Source of the DNA: Alphaproteobacteria bacterium
GTDB taxonomy: Bacteria; Myxococcota_A; UBA796; GCA-2862545
NCBI GenBank assembly: GCA_020632885.1
Contig: JACKEQ010000009.1
Coordinates: 124,001 to 188,000 of the forward strand
Direction: 5' to 3'
DNA: 64,000 bases
How positions within the stretch are numbered: the stretch's first letter is position 1; each line of letters opens with the position of its first letter. Below are positions 9,449 through 17,993 of this stretch, piece after piece. The notes below the pieces were generated by a model, which was not told where the DNA came from, did not search any database, and was given only the letters and a program-made list of their open reading frames with translations. Made by a program: the position numbers and the translations under genes.

Positions 9449-11287
9449 ATGGAGGCGGCCCGCGCGGTGCTGCGCGAGGTCTTCGGGCACGGGGCGTTCC
9501 GCGAGGGGCAGGCGTCCGCCGTGTCCGCGGCGCTGGGGGGACGGGACGCGATCGTCGTGCTGCCCACGGGCGGCGGGAAGTCCCTGTGCTACCAGGTGCC
9601 CGCGGTGGTGCTCCACCGCGCCGGGCGGGGCGCCACCGTCGTCGTGAGCCCCCTCATCGCCCTCATGGAGGACCAGGTCCGCGCGCTGCGCGACCGCGGC
9701 GTGGCGGCCGTCGCGCTGCACAGCGGCCAGGACGCCGAGGCCAAGCGCCAGGCACAGCGCGACGCCCCCGGAGCGGCGCTGATCTACGTCAGCCCCGAGC
9801 GGCTGGCCCTCACCGGCACCCGCCGCTGGCTCGACCGCATCGGGGTCGGCCTGTTCGCCATCGACGAGGCCCACTGCCTGTCCGAGTGGGGCCACGACTT
9901 CCGCAAGGACTACCAGCGCCTCCACGAGCTGCGCGACCTCTGGGACGCGCCGGTGCTGGCGCTCACCGCCACCGCCACGCCGCGCGTGGTGGACGAGCTC
10001 CAGACCGGCCTGCGGCTGCGGGACCCCGTCCGGGTGCACGGCGACTTCCTGCGCCCCAACCTCCGGTTCGTGGTCGAGCAGCACCGGGGCGACAAGTCGC
10101 GGGTCGCGCGGGTCGCCGAGTGGCTCGATCGCCTCGGGCTCGGGCGGCGCGGCACGGACGGGCGGGCCGTCGTGTATGCCGGCACGCGCAAGCGGGTCGT
10201 GGCCGTCGCGCAGGACCTCCGCGACCGGGGCTACGCCGTGGCCCACTACCACGCCGGCCGCACGGACTCGGCAAGGGCGAACGCCCAGGACGCGTTCGTC
10301 GAGGGGAAGGCCCGGGTGCTGGTGGCCACGACGGCCTTCGGCATGGGCATCGACCTGCCGGACGTGCGGCTCGTGGCCCACGTGAGCACGCCGCCCACGC
10401 TGGAGTCCTACGTGCAGCAGGCGGGTCGTGCGGGGCGCGATCGGGCCGAGGCGTGGGCCGTGCTGCTCACAGCGCCTGGCGACGTCGTGACGCGCAAGCG
10501 GGTGGTGAAGCGACCCACGCCGGGCGAGGAGGCCGGGTGGCGCGCGATGCTCGCGTACGCGGGGTCCACGGGGTGCCGCCAGGCCCGGATCGCCGACTGG
10601 TTCGGGGTGGAGCTCGGTCGGGAGGGGTCGTGCGGGGTGTGCGACGCGTGCACCGACGGGGCGGCCGTGCGGGCGCAGGTGGAGGCGGCGACGACCGACC
10701 GGCGCGAGCGGGCCGAGGCTGCGCGGGAGCAGCGGGCGGACGAGGAGGCGCGGGTCCTCGACGACGATCAGCTCGACCTCGTGGTGGAGCTCGTGCGCAA
10801 CCTGAAGAAGCCCGTGGGCAAGCGTCTGGTGGCGCTGGCGCTGCGCGGCAGCCGGTCCAAGCCCGTGAAGAAGGCGGGCCTGGAGGGCAACCCCGCGTTC
10901 GGCGCGCTGTCCGGGGTCCCGGAGCGCACGCTGATCCTCGCCGTGGAGGGTCTGCTGGCGGACGGTCGGCTCGCGCCGAGGGGCCGGAAGTACCCGACGG
11001 TGTGGCTGCCGGAGCGGCCGGTGCGCGTTCCCGGGAAGACGCGGAGCCGGCCGGCCGTGCCGCCCTTGCAGCGGGCTCTGCGGAACCTGCGGCAGCGCGA
11101 GGCGCGCAGGCGTCGTTGGAAGCCGTACATGGTCTTCGACGACGCCACGCTGGAGGGGATCGCGCGGGCGTGTCCGGCGTCGCTGGACGCGCTGGAGGCC
11201 GTGCCGGGCATGGGTCCCACGCGGGTGAGCCGCTATGGCGAGGCGATCCTGGCGATCGTGCGTGAGCACGGGGACGCGGAGAAGTAG
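9449..11287 (+). CDS. recQ: ATP-dependent DNA helicase RecQ
   Basis: This 612-residue protein is a RecQ-family 3'-5' helicase used in recombination and fork repair. Motif 0 is FREGQ, the Walker A motif is PTGGGKSLCYQ, the Walker B is DEAHCLSEWGHDF, and motif VI is QQAGRAGRD. A zinc-binding region follows, with cysteines in TGCRQARI and CGVCDAC. A winged-helix RQC-like part is next, then a C-terminal HRDC domain (about 540-608) with LEAVPGMGPTRVSRYG. Length and order match the bacterial RecQ standard. It is followed two bases later by the TerB-like gene. Assignment is secure. Confidence 0.96.
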   Translation: MEAARAVLREVFGHGAFREGQASAVSAALGGRDAIVVLPTGGGKSLCYQVPAVVLHRAGRGATVVVSPLIALMEDQVRALRDRGVAAVALHSGQDAEAKRQAQRDAPGAALIYVSPERLALTGTRRWLDRIGVGLFAIDEAHCLSEWGHDFRKDYQRLHELRDLWDAPVLALTATATPRVVDELQTGLRLRDPVRVHGDFLRPNLRFVVEQHRGDKSRVARVAEWLDRLGLGRRGTDGRAVVYAGTRKRVVAVAQDLRDRGYAVAHYHAGRTDSARANAQDAFVEGKARVLVATTAFGMGIDLPDVRLVAHVSTPPTLESYVQQAGRAGRDRAEAWAVLLTAPGDVVTRKRVVKRPTPGEEAGWRAMLAYAGSTGCRQARIADWFGVELGREGSCGVCDACTDGAAVRAQVEAATTDRRERAEAAREQRADEEARVLDDDQLDLVVELVRNLKKPVGKRLVALALRGSRSKPVKKAGLEGNPAFGALSGVPERTLILAVEGLLADGRLAPRGRKYPTVWLPERPVRVPGKTRSRPAVPPLQRALRNLRQREARRRRWKPYMVFDDATLEGIARACPASLDALEAVPGMGPTRVSRYGEAILAIVREHGDAEK

Positions 11288-11288
11288 G

Positions 11289-11717
11289 ATGGGGGCGGAG
11301 GGGCGGATGGACTTCGACCTGGACGAGCTGGAGCTCGCCTTCGGCCTGCACGTGGCGGGCCTGATCGTGGCGGCGGACGACGAGCTGCACGCGAACGAGG
11401 CGGCCTTCCTGGCGCGCGCGTTCCCGACCGAGGAGCTGGAGGCGTCGGGGTTCCTGGCGGACGGCGAGCGCACCGAGCGCTACCACGAGGCCGCAATGGC
11501 GGCGCTCGACCGGCTGCCGGGCGAGCTGGCCCAGGGCGAGAAGCTGGGTCTGCTGGAGCTGCTGGTGGTCGCCGTGAAGGCGGACGGCGAGGTGGACATC
11601 GAGGAGGCGCGGGCGCTGGTGGACGGCGGGCGCCTGCTGGAGCTCGACGACGAGGTGCTGGAGGCCTTCGTGCACGACGAGCTGGGGCTGGACTTCGCGA
11701 CGCTGCGCGAGGAATAG
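11289..11717 (+). CDS. TerB-like all-helical protein
   Basis: A 142-residue acidic helical protein. Two similar halves carry AADDELHANEAAFL and VKADGEVDIEEARAL, the acidic-loop pattern of TerB/DjlA-N-like domains, which bind metal or membranes. It begins two bases after the recQ stop, so it is probably co-transcribed with recQ. ATG 11289 has GGAG seven bases upstream inside recQ. An internal ATG at 11307, preceded by GGCGGAGGGG, is an equally good start and would remove six residues. No tellurite genes are nearby, so the ter name would be misleading. The function is unknown. Confidence 0.75.
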   Translation: MGAEGRMDFDLDELELAFGLHVAGLIVAADDELHANEAAFLARAFPTEELEASGFLADGERTERYHEAAMAALDRLPGELAQGEKLGLLELLVVAVKADGEVDIEEARALVDGGRLLELDDEVLEAFVHDELGLDFATLREE

Positions 11718-11757
11718 CAGCGCGTCTGCCTGCTCGAACCCGAGAGTCGGAGGGGCC

Positions 11758-12414
11758 GTGTGGCTGTTGGTGATGTCCGTCGCGACCGCGGGTCCGGTGC
11801 GGGTGATCGACCCCGCGAGGGCCTTCATGGGTTGTCTCGTCGAGGTCGGGGGGGTGACGACCACGCGCGTCGACCTGCGCGGCCACTTCGAGATCGACGA
11901 CGGGTCGGTGCCAGCGAAGGTGCGGCTCGTGTGCGCGGACAGGTCGAAGACTTTCAAGGTCGGCGAGCTCCCTGCGGAGCTGAACCCGGACGGTCGGCCC
12001 CAGGTGCGGCCGTGGGTCCTGCCGCAGGAGGAGGTCGCCCGAGCGCTCGCACGGTTCGACGCGGGGTTGCCCGGGGTGGTCACGGCCGTCGGTGCGCTTG
12101 CAGAGGCTGGGACCGCAGCCACATCGGGAGGCAGCCTGCACGACGTCGCCGCTGCCGCTGCTCGGCTGCGCACCGAGACACGCGCTCTCGAGGCCGCCGT
12201 CGACCTCACCGAGCAGCAGCTCGATGGCGACGAGAAGGCGATCGCCCGTCACGGACCCGTGCTCGCGTGGGTCCGGGACCTCGATCGGCGTGCCGGGGAG
12301 ATCGAGGAGCTGACTGCCGACGCGACGAATCCGATGTCCCTGGTGCTCGTGGCGGGCAAGGTCCAGCTCATGACGGCCGCGCTCATGGAGGCCGAGCGCT
12401 TCCGGAGCCGGTGA
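11758..12414 (+). CDS. Secreted helical protein of unknown function
   Basis: A 218-residue protein starting at GTG 11758 with a short hydrophobic leader (MWLLVMSVATAG) that looks like a signal peptide. About 100 residues of probable beta structure (DLRGHFEIDDGSVPAKVRLVC) resemble small carboxypeptidase-regulatory-like folds. The C-terminal half is long alpha-helix with coiled-coil character (AARLRTETRALEAAVDLTEQQ). I recognise no family. It follows the TerB-like gene by 40 bases in the same direction and is convergent with the RCC1-like lipoprotein. It is likely periplasmic. Confidence 0.7.
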   Translation: MWLLVMSVATAGPVRVIDPARAFMGCLVEVGGVTTTRVDLRGHFEIDDGSVPAKVRLVCADRSKTFKVGELPAELNPDGRPQVRPWVLPQEEVARALARFDAGLPGVVTAVGALAEAGTAATSGGSLHDVAAAAARLRTETRALEAAVDLTEQQLDGDEKAIARHGPVLAWVRDLDRRAGEIEELTADATNPMSLVLVAGKVQLMTAALMEAERFRSR

Positions 12415-12430
12415 CCGGTGCCCCGGGGCA

Positions 12431-13396
12431 TCACCGACGACCCGGGATCCACTCGGGCAGCTCGTGCTCGGCGTTCACGGCCTCGAGCTGCGCCTGGATG
12501 TCCGAGAGGTAGCGGGGCCCCGCGCAGCGGATCGCGTTGCGCTCCGTGATGGCGCACAGCGAGGGGATCTGGTCGAGGGACTGGGAGTGGTAGACCCCGT
12601 CCTCGTCGTAGTACGCGTACCCGTAGGCCGCGAACGCCCGGATGCGCCCGAAGTCGTATGTGGAGCCGTCGTGACAGAGGATGCGGTGGTCCCGGGCGCG
12701 AACCGCACACACCGTGCGGCGCGAGCCGTCCATGAAGACGTACGCGTCGTCTCCGAACGGCATGGCGTCCCAATAGGGATCACTCCCGGCGCAGTGGATC
12801 GCCCCGGCGTCGTCGAGCACACAGGCTCCCTCGATTCGCCCGTTGGCGACCCAGCCCGTCAGCGCTCTCGGGCTTCGGCCAGGCAGGTCGAAGTGCAACG
12901 GGCTCGCCCCGTCCGGGATGTCGAACAGCGACCAGACATCGTGTCGCGCGTTCATGGCCAGCACTCCACTGCGATCGAGGACGAGCCAGCGTCCATCGAA
13001 GTCGAGATCCTCGTTGCGGGTTTCGAGGAACGGGACCGTCAGAGAGTCGTCGTCACGGATTCCCGCCGTCATGCTGGCCTGGACGAGCCCCACTTCATCC
13101 CAACTCTCACAGTAGCCACCGTTGCAGACGACCTTCACGTACCGCCCGGTGGCGCTCAACCCGAACACGTCCCCCACCGAGCTCTCGCCGAAGAGCTGCA
13201 CCACGCCGGTGCTCATGTACTCGCCACCAATCTGCCCGTAGGGCCAGACCTCTGAGCTCCAGCAGGCAACTGTGCCGTCGCTGTGGAGGGCACAGGGGAA
13301 CGCCAGCACGTCGACCCACCCCGGATTCTCAGCCGGCACCGGAGGCTGCGGAGCCTCCGGCGCAGGGAGACAGCCGATCAGACCCAGGGCTACCAC
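12431..13396 (-). CDS. RCC1-like-repeat lipoprotein
   Basis: This 321-residue protein begins MVALGLIGC, a lipoprotein signal with Cys9, followed by a Pro-rich linker. The body contains degenerate RCC1-type repeats of the form CALHSDGTVACWSS, CVLDDAGAIHCAGS and CAVRARDHRILCHDGS, with paired cysteines around each strand. Such repeats in secreted bacterial proteins make beta-propellers or ladders of unknown ligand. Its GTG start at 13396 lies seven bases inside the end of the RTX gene, so the two are probably translated from one message. Spectrum of Cys and Asp suggests an extracytoplasmic site. Function is unknown. Confidence 0.8.
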   Translation of the reverse strand: MVALGLIGCLPAPEAPQPPVPAENPGWVDVLAFPCALHSDGTVACWSSEVWPYGQIGGEYMSTGVVQLFGESSVGDVFGLSATGRYVKVVCNGGYCESWDEVGLVQASMTAGIRDDDSLTVPFLETRNEDLDFDGRWLVLDRSGVLAMNARHDVWSLFDIPDGASPLHFDLPGRSPRALTGWVANGRIEGACVLDDAGAIHCAGSDPYWDAMPFGDDAYVFMDGSRRTVCAVRARDHRILCHDGSTYDFGRIRAFAAYGYAYYDEDGVYHSQSLDQIPSLCAITERNAIRCAGPRYLSDIQAQLEAVNAEHELPEWIPGRR

Positions 13397-14640
13397 AGCC
13401 CGTAGTCGTTGCGGATGGCGACACAGTCCGGATGCACGCCTGTGGTGTGTTGATAGGGAGGGGCAGCCTGCATGAGCGGATCGAAGTCCGGAACGTAGGC
13501 GCTCACATCCACCCAGAGCACATCGATGTCGTGGTGCGCAGGAGCGAACAACGCGTCGTGATCGGCTTCGATGAACGAGAAGATGTTGTTCTCCGCCACC
13601 TGCGGGTTGTCGGCATCACCCTGGATCTCCTGGTACACCGGGCTGCTCACCGTGTCGAAGAAGGCCGTGGGCGTCCATCGCGCCGACTCGCAGATCACGT
13701 CGTTGCCGGCACCCGCCTTGATGTCGTCGACACCCGCCCCCCCGTAGATCACGTCGGGTCCGTCCCCTCCGAAGAGCTCGTCGTTCCCCGGGCCGCCATG
13801 GATCCGAAGCGCCGCGCTCGGGTCCCCGATCGATGCGTAGATGGTGTCGTTGCCATCGCCCCCGAAGCAGTCCCCCTTGAAGCAGGCGATGTCGTCGTTT
13901 CCCGGCCCGCCATCCGCGACATCGCCGACGGTGCTGTTGGATAGGTCGTCGTGGCCGGCCTGGCCGTAGATGTGGTCCACATCCTCGCCCCCGTCCAGGT
14001 CGTCATCGCCGTTGCCTCCCCAGATCCAGTCGTCGCCCGTTCCGCCCTCGATTCTATCCCCACCGTTGTTTCCGTAGATCTTGTCGTCCCCTGCCCCGCC
14101 CCGGATGGTGTCATCACCCGGACCGCCAATCAGGGTCTCCTCGTACCCCACCACACTGGTGTTCGAACCCCAGATCTGATCTTGGCCCGGACCTCCCAAC
14201 ACGCTGACGATCCGGCCGCTTCCCGCGCCGAGGTCCCAAGTGTTCGGAGAGACCTCATAGTGAAGGCTGATGAAGTCATGCGCCGCGGTGCCCGTGAGAT
14301 CCACGACCTCGGCTTGATTCGCCACACAGCAGAACTTCAGCGTCACGCCACTGATCTTGCACGAACCGAACGAGGTCATCGCCTTCGGGCGCGAGGCATC
14401 GAAGGAAACCACAAAGGCATTCAGGTTGGTCTCACACCCGTAGTCCTCATACATGCAGCGCACGGTCTCCGTGGTGGAGTCGTACCAGCAGGCATCCGCC
14501 CCGTTCACATCGCAGGTCGCGGTGTTGTAAGAGCTTGGCGCGTCTACGCTGGTGCAGTCCTCGAGAGGAACCGCCGCCAGCGCGTCAGCCGCGAACAGGC
14601 TCAGAAGAAGGAAGGAAGGAAGGAAGGAAGGAAGGTTCAT
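13390..14640 (-). CDS. Secreted RTX-type calcium-binding repeat protein
   Basis: A 416-residue exported protein. The signal peptide MNLPSFLPSFLLLSLF...ADALAA starts at ATG 14640. After a Cys-rich segment (about 20-120) come around ten haemolysin-type nonapeptide repeats (GGPGDDTIRG, GGAGDDKIYG, GGTGDDWIWG and so on, about 150-310), which fold into a calcium-loaded beta-roll. A C-terminal domain of about 100 residues with HHDIDVLWVD follows. RTX proteins normally leave by type I secretion without an N-terminal signal, so the Sec-type leader is notable; beta-roll proteins with Sec signals occur in some surface-protein families. The codons for residues 3-11 are a (CTTC)7 microsatellite, so the gene could be phase variable. 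It is coupled with the RCC1-like lipoprotein downstream. Confidence 0.88.
   Translation of the reverse strand: MNLPSFLPSFLLLSLFAADALAAVPLEDCTSVDAPSSYNTATCDVNGADACWYDSTTETVRCMYEDYGCETNLNAFVVSFDASRPKAMTSFGSCKISGVTLKFCCVANQAEVVDLTGTAAHDFISLHYEVSPNTWDLGAGSGRIVSVLGGPGQDQIWGSNTSVVGYEETLIGGPGDDTIRGGAGDDKIYGNNGGDRIEGGTGDDWIWGGNGDDDLDGGEDVDHIYGQAGHDDLSNSTVGDVADGGPGNDDIACFKGDCFGGDGNDTIYASIGDPSAALRIHGGPGNDELFGGDGPDVIYGGAGVDDIKAGAGNDVICESARWTPTAFFDTVSSPVYQEIQGDADNPQVAENNIFSFIEADHDALFAPAHHDIDVLWVDVSAYVPDFDPLMQAAPPYQHTTGVHPDCVAIRNDYGLW
14607..14634. repeat. Tetranucleotide microsatellite (GAAG)7 / (CTTC)7 inside a signal peptide
   Basis: Seven perfect GAAG units on the + strand (CTTC on the coding strand) begin two bases after the second codon of the RTX gene. 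They encode a LPSF-LPSF period. Gain or loss of one unit shifts the frame immediately after the start codon, while a change of three units restores it with four extra residues. Confidence 0.95.
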
Positions 14641-14734
14641 CTCAGCTCCATGTCCACAACGGTCCACGAGCACCTGGGGGGGTCACCGACTCTACCCGAG
14701 CCCCTCCCGACCGTCCACTCTGCAACCCGCCTTT

Positions 14735-16084
14735 TCAGAGCCCCAGCGACTCCAGCAACACGCGAACCCGATCCCGATCCTCCTCGCCCCGCATCCGGTC
14801 CACCAACGCCGACCGCACCGCTTCCCCCACCGCCGCCGGCGGGTCGTCTGCAGCCGTGATCACCCGCCCCGCCAGCGGATCGAACCGCGACAGCGTCGCC
14901 ACTGCATCCAGGATCCCCAGCAACCCCCGCCGCGAGAACACGTACCGCTCCCGACGCTCCACCCCCAGCGGCGCCGCCTTGCCCGCCACCACCCGCGTCA
15001 TCTCGTCCAGCCCCGCGAACAGCGGCGCCAGCCGGTAGAGCAGCTCGTCCAGCCCGTCCGCACCGAGCCGTTCGTCACCCGTCCCCGCCAGGGCCGCCGG
15101 CGACCAGCGCACCGCACCCTGCTCCAATGGCGGGTGCTCCCCCGTCAGCGCGTGGTGCACGAGCTGCCGGTACTCCAGCTCCCCCGCCGGCCGGGCCACC
15201 AGATGGCTCGTGAACCGGTCGCGCCACGCCTCCGAGAGCACCGAACGCCCCGCGTACTCCGCAGGGTTCATCGTGGCGAGCACCCGGAACGACGGATGCA
15301 CCGCGACATCCCCACCCGGACCGAACCGCGTGCCCGGACCCTCCGTGAGCACCAGCTCCGGCACCCGCTCGAGACACGGGTTGAGACGCTCGAGCACCGC
15401 CGGCTCCGCGAGGTTCACCTCGTCCAGCACGACCCACCAGCCGTTCCGCATCGCCTGCGGCACGAGGCCCTCGGCGAACCGCCAGCCCGCGCCGTCCGGC
15501 ACGTACCGGCCCACCAGCTCCCCCGTGTCGGTCTGGCCGTTCAGGTTGAGCCGCACCACCTCCGCACCCACCAGCGACGCCAGGTACCGCACGCTGCTGG
15601 TCTTCGAGGTGGAGGTGTCGCCCTCGATCAGGCACGGCTGACGCAACGACACCGCCCGCCCGATGCCCCGCAGCAGCCCGAGCGTCGGCGCGTCCAGCAC
15701 GTAGTCCCCGAAGGCCTCCCGCGACGGCGTGAGCGGACCCGGCGCCACGCGCGGCAACACCAGATCCAGCACGCGCACGTGCTCGTCGGTGACCTCGACC
15801 GTCGGCGGACCCGCGACCGGGCCGTCCGCCAGCGGCACGTCCTCGTCGACGACCCCGTCCAGACGGGCCCGCAGCGTGCTCCACGCCACGACGTCCACCC
15901 CGGAGCCCCGCGCCGACTCGACCTTCGACGGCAGCGGGCTGTCGCCCGTCACGAGCACGTCCGTGCTCGCGTCCAGCCGGGAGACGTACTCGCCCCCGGC
16001 CTCCGCCACGAGGTCCTTGAACTCCTGGCGCGTCGTGCCCGGCAACGAGCCCGTGAGCGCCACCCGACGTCCCCGCAGGCTCAT
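14735..16084 (-). CDS. BRCT domain fused to AAA_5 (midasin/CobS-like) ATPase
   Basis: A 449-residue protein. Residues 3-75 form a BRCT domain like that at the end of NAD-dependent DNA ligase (RRVALTGSLPG, DVLVTGDSP). After a linker, residues 130-410 form a dynein/midasin-type AAA_5 ATPase. The Walker A is GDTSTSKTS, with Ser in place of the usual Gly before Lys. The middle motif is NLNGQTDTGELVGRYV, the Walker B is WWVVLDEVNLAEP and the sensor is LATMNPAEYAGR. Such ATPases usually work with a vWA protein to remodel or metallate a target. One is encoded at 21867-23483. The BRCT domain suggests targeting to DNA or DNA-repair proteins. The ATG at 16084 overlaps the HEAT-gene stop as ATGA, so the two are coupled. 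Confidence 0.9.
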   Translation of the reverse strand: MSLRGRRVALTGSLPGTTRQEFKDLVAEAGGEYVSRLDASTDVLVTGDSPLPSKVESARGSGVDVVAWSTLRARLDGVVDEDVPLADGPVAGPPTVEVTDEHVRVLDLVLPRVAPGPLTPSREAFGDYVLDAPTLGLLRGIGRAVSLRQPCLIEGDTSTSKTSSVRYLASLVGAEVVRLNLNGQTDTGELVGRYVPDGAGWRFAEGLVPQAMRNGWWVVLDEVNLAEPAVLERLNPCLERVPELVLTEGPGTRFGPGGDVAVHPSFRVLATMNPAEYAGRSVLSEAWRDRFTSHLVARPAGELEYRQLVHHALTGEHPPLEQGAVRWSPAALAGTGDERLGADGLDELLYRLAPLFAGLDEMTRVVAGKAAPLGVERRERYVFSRRGLLGILDAVATLSRFDPLAGRVITAADDPPAAVGEAVRSALVDRMRGEEDRDRVRVLLESLGL

Positions 16085-17946
16085 CGCTCCCCCCGCAACG
16101 TGACGGCCGCCCAGGCCGCCATGCGCCGCACGTCCGCGTCGTCGTCGTCGGTGCCCACCACCTCCAGCACCTCGGCGAGCTCCTCGGCCAGATCTGCACC
16201 CAACCCCGCCGCCGGCAGGTTGCCGAGCAACGCCGCCGCGGCCTCCCGACGCACCCAGCTCTCGGACTTCAGCCCCGCGAGCCCACGCCGCGCGAGGTCC
16301 GGCGCGGCCTCCGCCGCGAAGCGCCCGAGCAGACGGGAGCCCATCAGCGCGAGGTCGCGGTCGTCGGAGGACGACAGGGCCTCGGCGAGCCCCCGGGTGC
16401 GCTCGGGGGCGACCTCGGCGAGCCGGCCCAGCGCACGGGAGCGGCTCTCGGCGTCCGCGGGGTCGCGCACGATGCTGGACGCGAGCAGATCGCCCGGCGT
16501 CTCGGACCGGAAGCGCGCGGGCAGCAGCCCGGCGGCGATCTCCCGGACGGTGCCGTCGGAGTCGCTCTCGGCCAGGATCTGCAGCAGGGGGACATGGGCC
16601 TCGAGCCCACCGCACCGGGCCGCGAGCCGCAGCGCGGCGACCCGCACCTCCCAGTCCGCGTCCCGGGCCGCCAGGGCGAGCAGCGCCTCGAGACGCAGCC
16701 CGCGCGTGGACGCCGGAGCCTCGCCCTCACCCCGGAGGAGGACCCGGAGGAGCTCGGGCATGGCGGTCGGCACGACCCCACCGAGCAGGCTGGCGGCCGC
16801 CGCCGCGCGCCGCACCTCGATCGGCTGGTCGCGCGTGGGGTCCTTGGCGATGCGGTCGAAGAGCGGGGCGTGCAGCGCGGGGTCCTCGAGGGCCAGCCCG
16901 AGCACGAGGCGCGCGCCGAGCTGGCCGTGCCAGGACTGCAGGAGGGCGCCGAACGCGAGCCCGCTCACCGGAGGACCCGAGAAGCCCGGCACCACGGCCG
17001 CCACGCGGGTCGGGTAGCCGTGCATGGACGTCCACTCGGCGAGCGGCACGGACGCATCGTGGCGGTGGAGCGCCAGGGCGGCCTCGCGGCGCACGTCGCT
17101 GTCGTCGTCCGCGAGGGCGGCGCGCAGGGTCTCCACGGCGACCTCGGGCAGCTCGGGACGGCTGCCGAGCACGATGGCCGCCCCCATCCGGGCCCGCCAG
17201 TCCGGGGCGCCGAGGACCTCCACGAGCTCCTCGAGCACGTCGTCGCCCGCAGCGAGCAGGGTCTCGAGCCAGGCGGGCTCCTCGGTGGCCCGCGACGTCA
17301 CCTCGACCAGGCTCTCGTCCAGCGTGGCCGGGAACACGCGGGCCAACAGCGCGACGGCCTCGGAGAGGACCGAGCCCGACGACGTGCACTCCAGGAGAGC
17401 CGTGAGACCGGCCGCCGTGGGCGCCTCCAGCCAGGCCCCGAACGCGTCGGGCAGGCTGGCAGGCACCTCGTCCAGCACCTCGCCGAGCAACAGGCGGGCC
17501 AGGAGCTGCTCCTCGACGGCGTCCGGCTCCCACTCGCGCACGCCCTCGCCTGCGACCCCGAGCCGCGCGAGCGCGACCCAGATCGACCCGCGCATCCACG
17601 GGCGCACGGTGCCGAGCAGCATGCGCAGCGGCCCGACGGCATCGGCGTCCCCGCGCAGCCCGAGCTCCCGGGCGGCCGGCACGGCGCTGCCCCGCGAGAG
17701 GCAGTCCACGAGACGCTCGGTGGGCGTGGGTCCGCTGGGGATCGGCGTGACCCACCGCAGCAGGCGCGACTCGTCGGACATCACGGGCCGGCCCGCGGAG
17801 ACCAGGAGGTCCGTGAGGAGCTCGTCCGGGAAGGCGGACTCTCCGAACGCAGCCTCGAACCCGAGCTCCTGCAGGAGCGTGGTCCAGGGCCCGTCGGGCA
17901 GGGGGACGTTCAGGGGGACGGCGTCGAACCACTCTCGGCTGGGCAA
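16081..17946 (-). CDS. HEAT-repeat protein coupled to the BRCT-AAA ATPase
   Basis: A roughly 621-residue protein made mostly of HEAT-type helical repeats. Recurrent units read like DSDVRREAALALHRH, PIEVRRAAAAASLLGG, DWEVRVAALRLAAR and ESWVRREAAAALLGN. HEAT solenoids are protein- or DNA-binding scaffolds. I choose TTG at 17946 because GGAGG lies five bases upstream and a TATCGT -10-like element lies at 17969-17964. Longer frames from GTG 17982 or ATG 18009 lack a ribosome site, and the latter overlaps the divergent SNF2 gene. Its stop overlaps the ATPase start (ATGA), indicating a stoichiometric partner of that ATPase. No enzyme motif is visible. Confidence 0.85.
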   Translation of the reverse strand: MPSREWFDAVPLNVPLPDGPWTTLLQELGFEAAFGESAFPDELLTDLLVSAGRPVMSDESRLLRWVTPIPSGPTPTERLVDCLSRGSAVPAARELGLRGDADAVGPLRMLLGTVRPWMRGSIWVALARLGVAGEGVREWEPDAVEEQLLARLLLGEVLDEVPASLPDAFGAWLEAPTAAGLTALLECTSSGSVLSEAVALLARVFPATLDESLVEVTSRATEEPAWLETLLAAGDDVLEELVEVLGAPDWRARMGAAIVLGSRPELPEVAVETLRAALADDDSDVRREAALALHRHDASVPLAEWTSMHGYPTRVAAVVPGFSGPPVSGLAFGALLQSWHGQLGARLVLGLALEDPALHAPLFDRIAKDPTRDQPIEVRRAAAAASLLGGVVPTAMPELLRVLLRGEGEAPASTRGLRLEALLALAARDADWEVRVAALRLAARCGGLEAHVPLLQILAESDSDGTVREIAAGLLPARFRSETPGDLLASSIVRDPADAESRSRALGRLAEVAPERTRGLAEALSSSDDRDLALMGSRLLGRFAAEAAPDLARRGLAGLKSESWVRREAAAALLGNLPAAGLGADLAEELAEVLEVVGTDDDDADVRRMAAWAAVTLRGER

Positions 17947-17963
17947 GCGGGCCTCCGGAGCGC

Positions 17964-17969
17964 ACGATA
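17964..17969 (-). promoter_or_regulatory. -10-like element for the HEAT/BRCT-AAA operon
   Basis: The minus strand reads GGGC-TATCGT, a TAnnnT-type -10 string, 17 bases before the proposed TTG start at 17946 with GGAGG in between. It sits between the divergent HEAT and SNF2 genes. Confidence 0.4.
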
Positions 17970-17993
17970 GCCCACGGCGCACGGAGGGAGCAG

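Noticed and set aside
11289..11717. Tellurite-resistance determinant
   Set aside because: The fold resembles TerB, but no other ter genes are nearby and TerB-like domains are widespread outside that operon.
14600..14640. Possible regulatory GA tract or promoter element
   Set aside because: The repeat lies inside the coding frame of the RTX signal peptide directly after its start codon, so a coding microsatellite explains it better.
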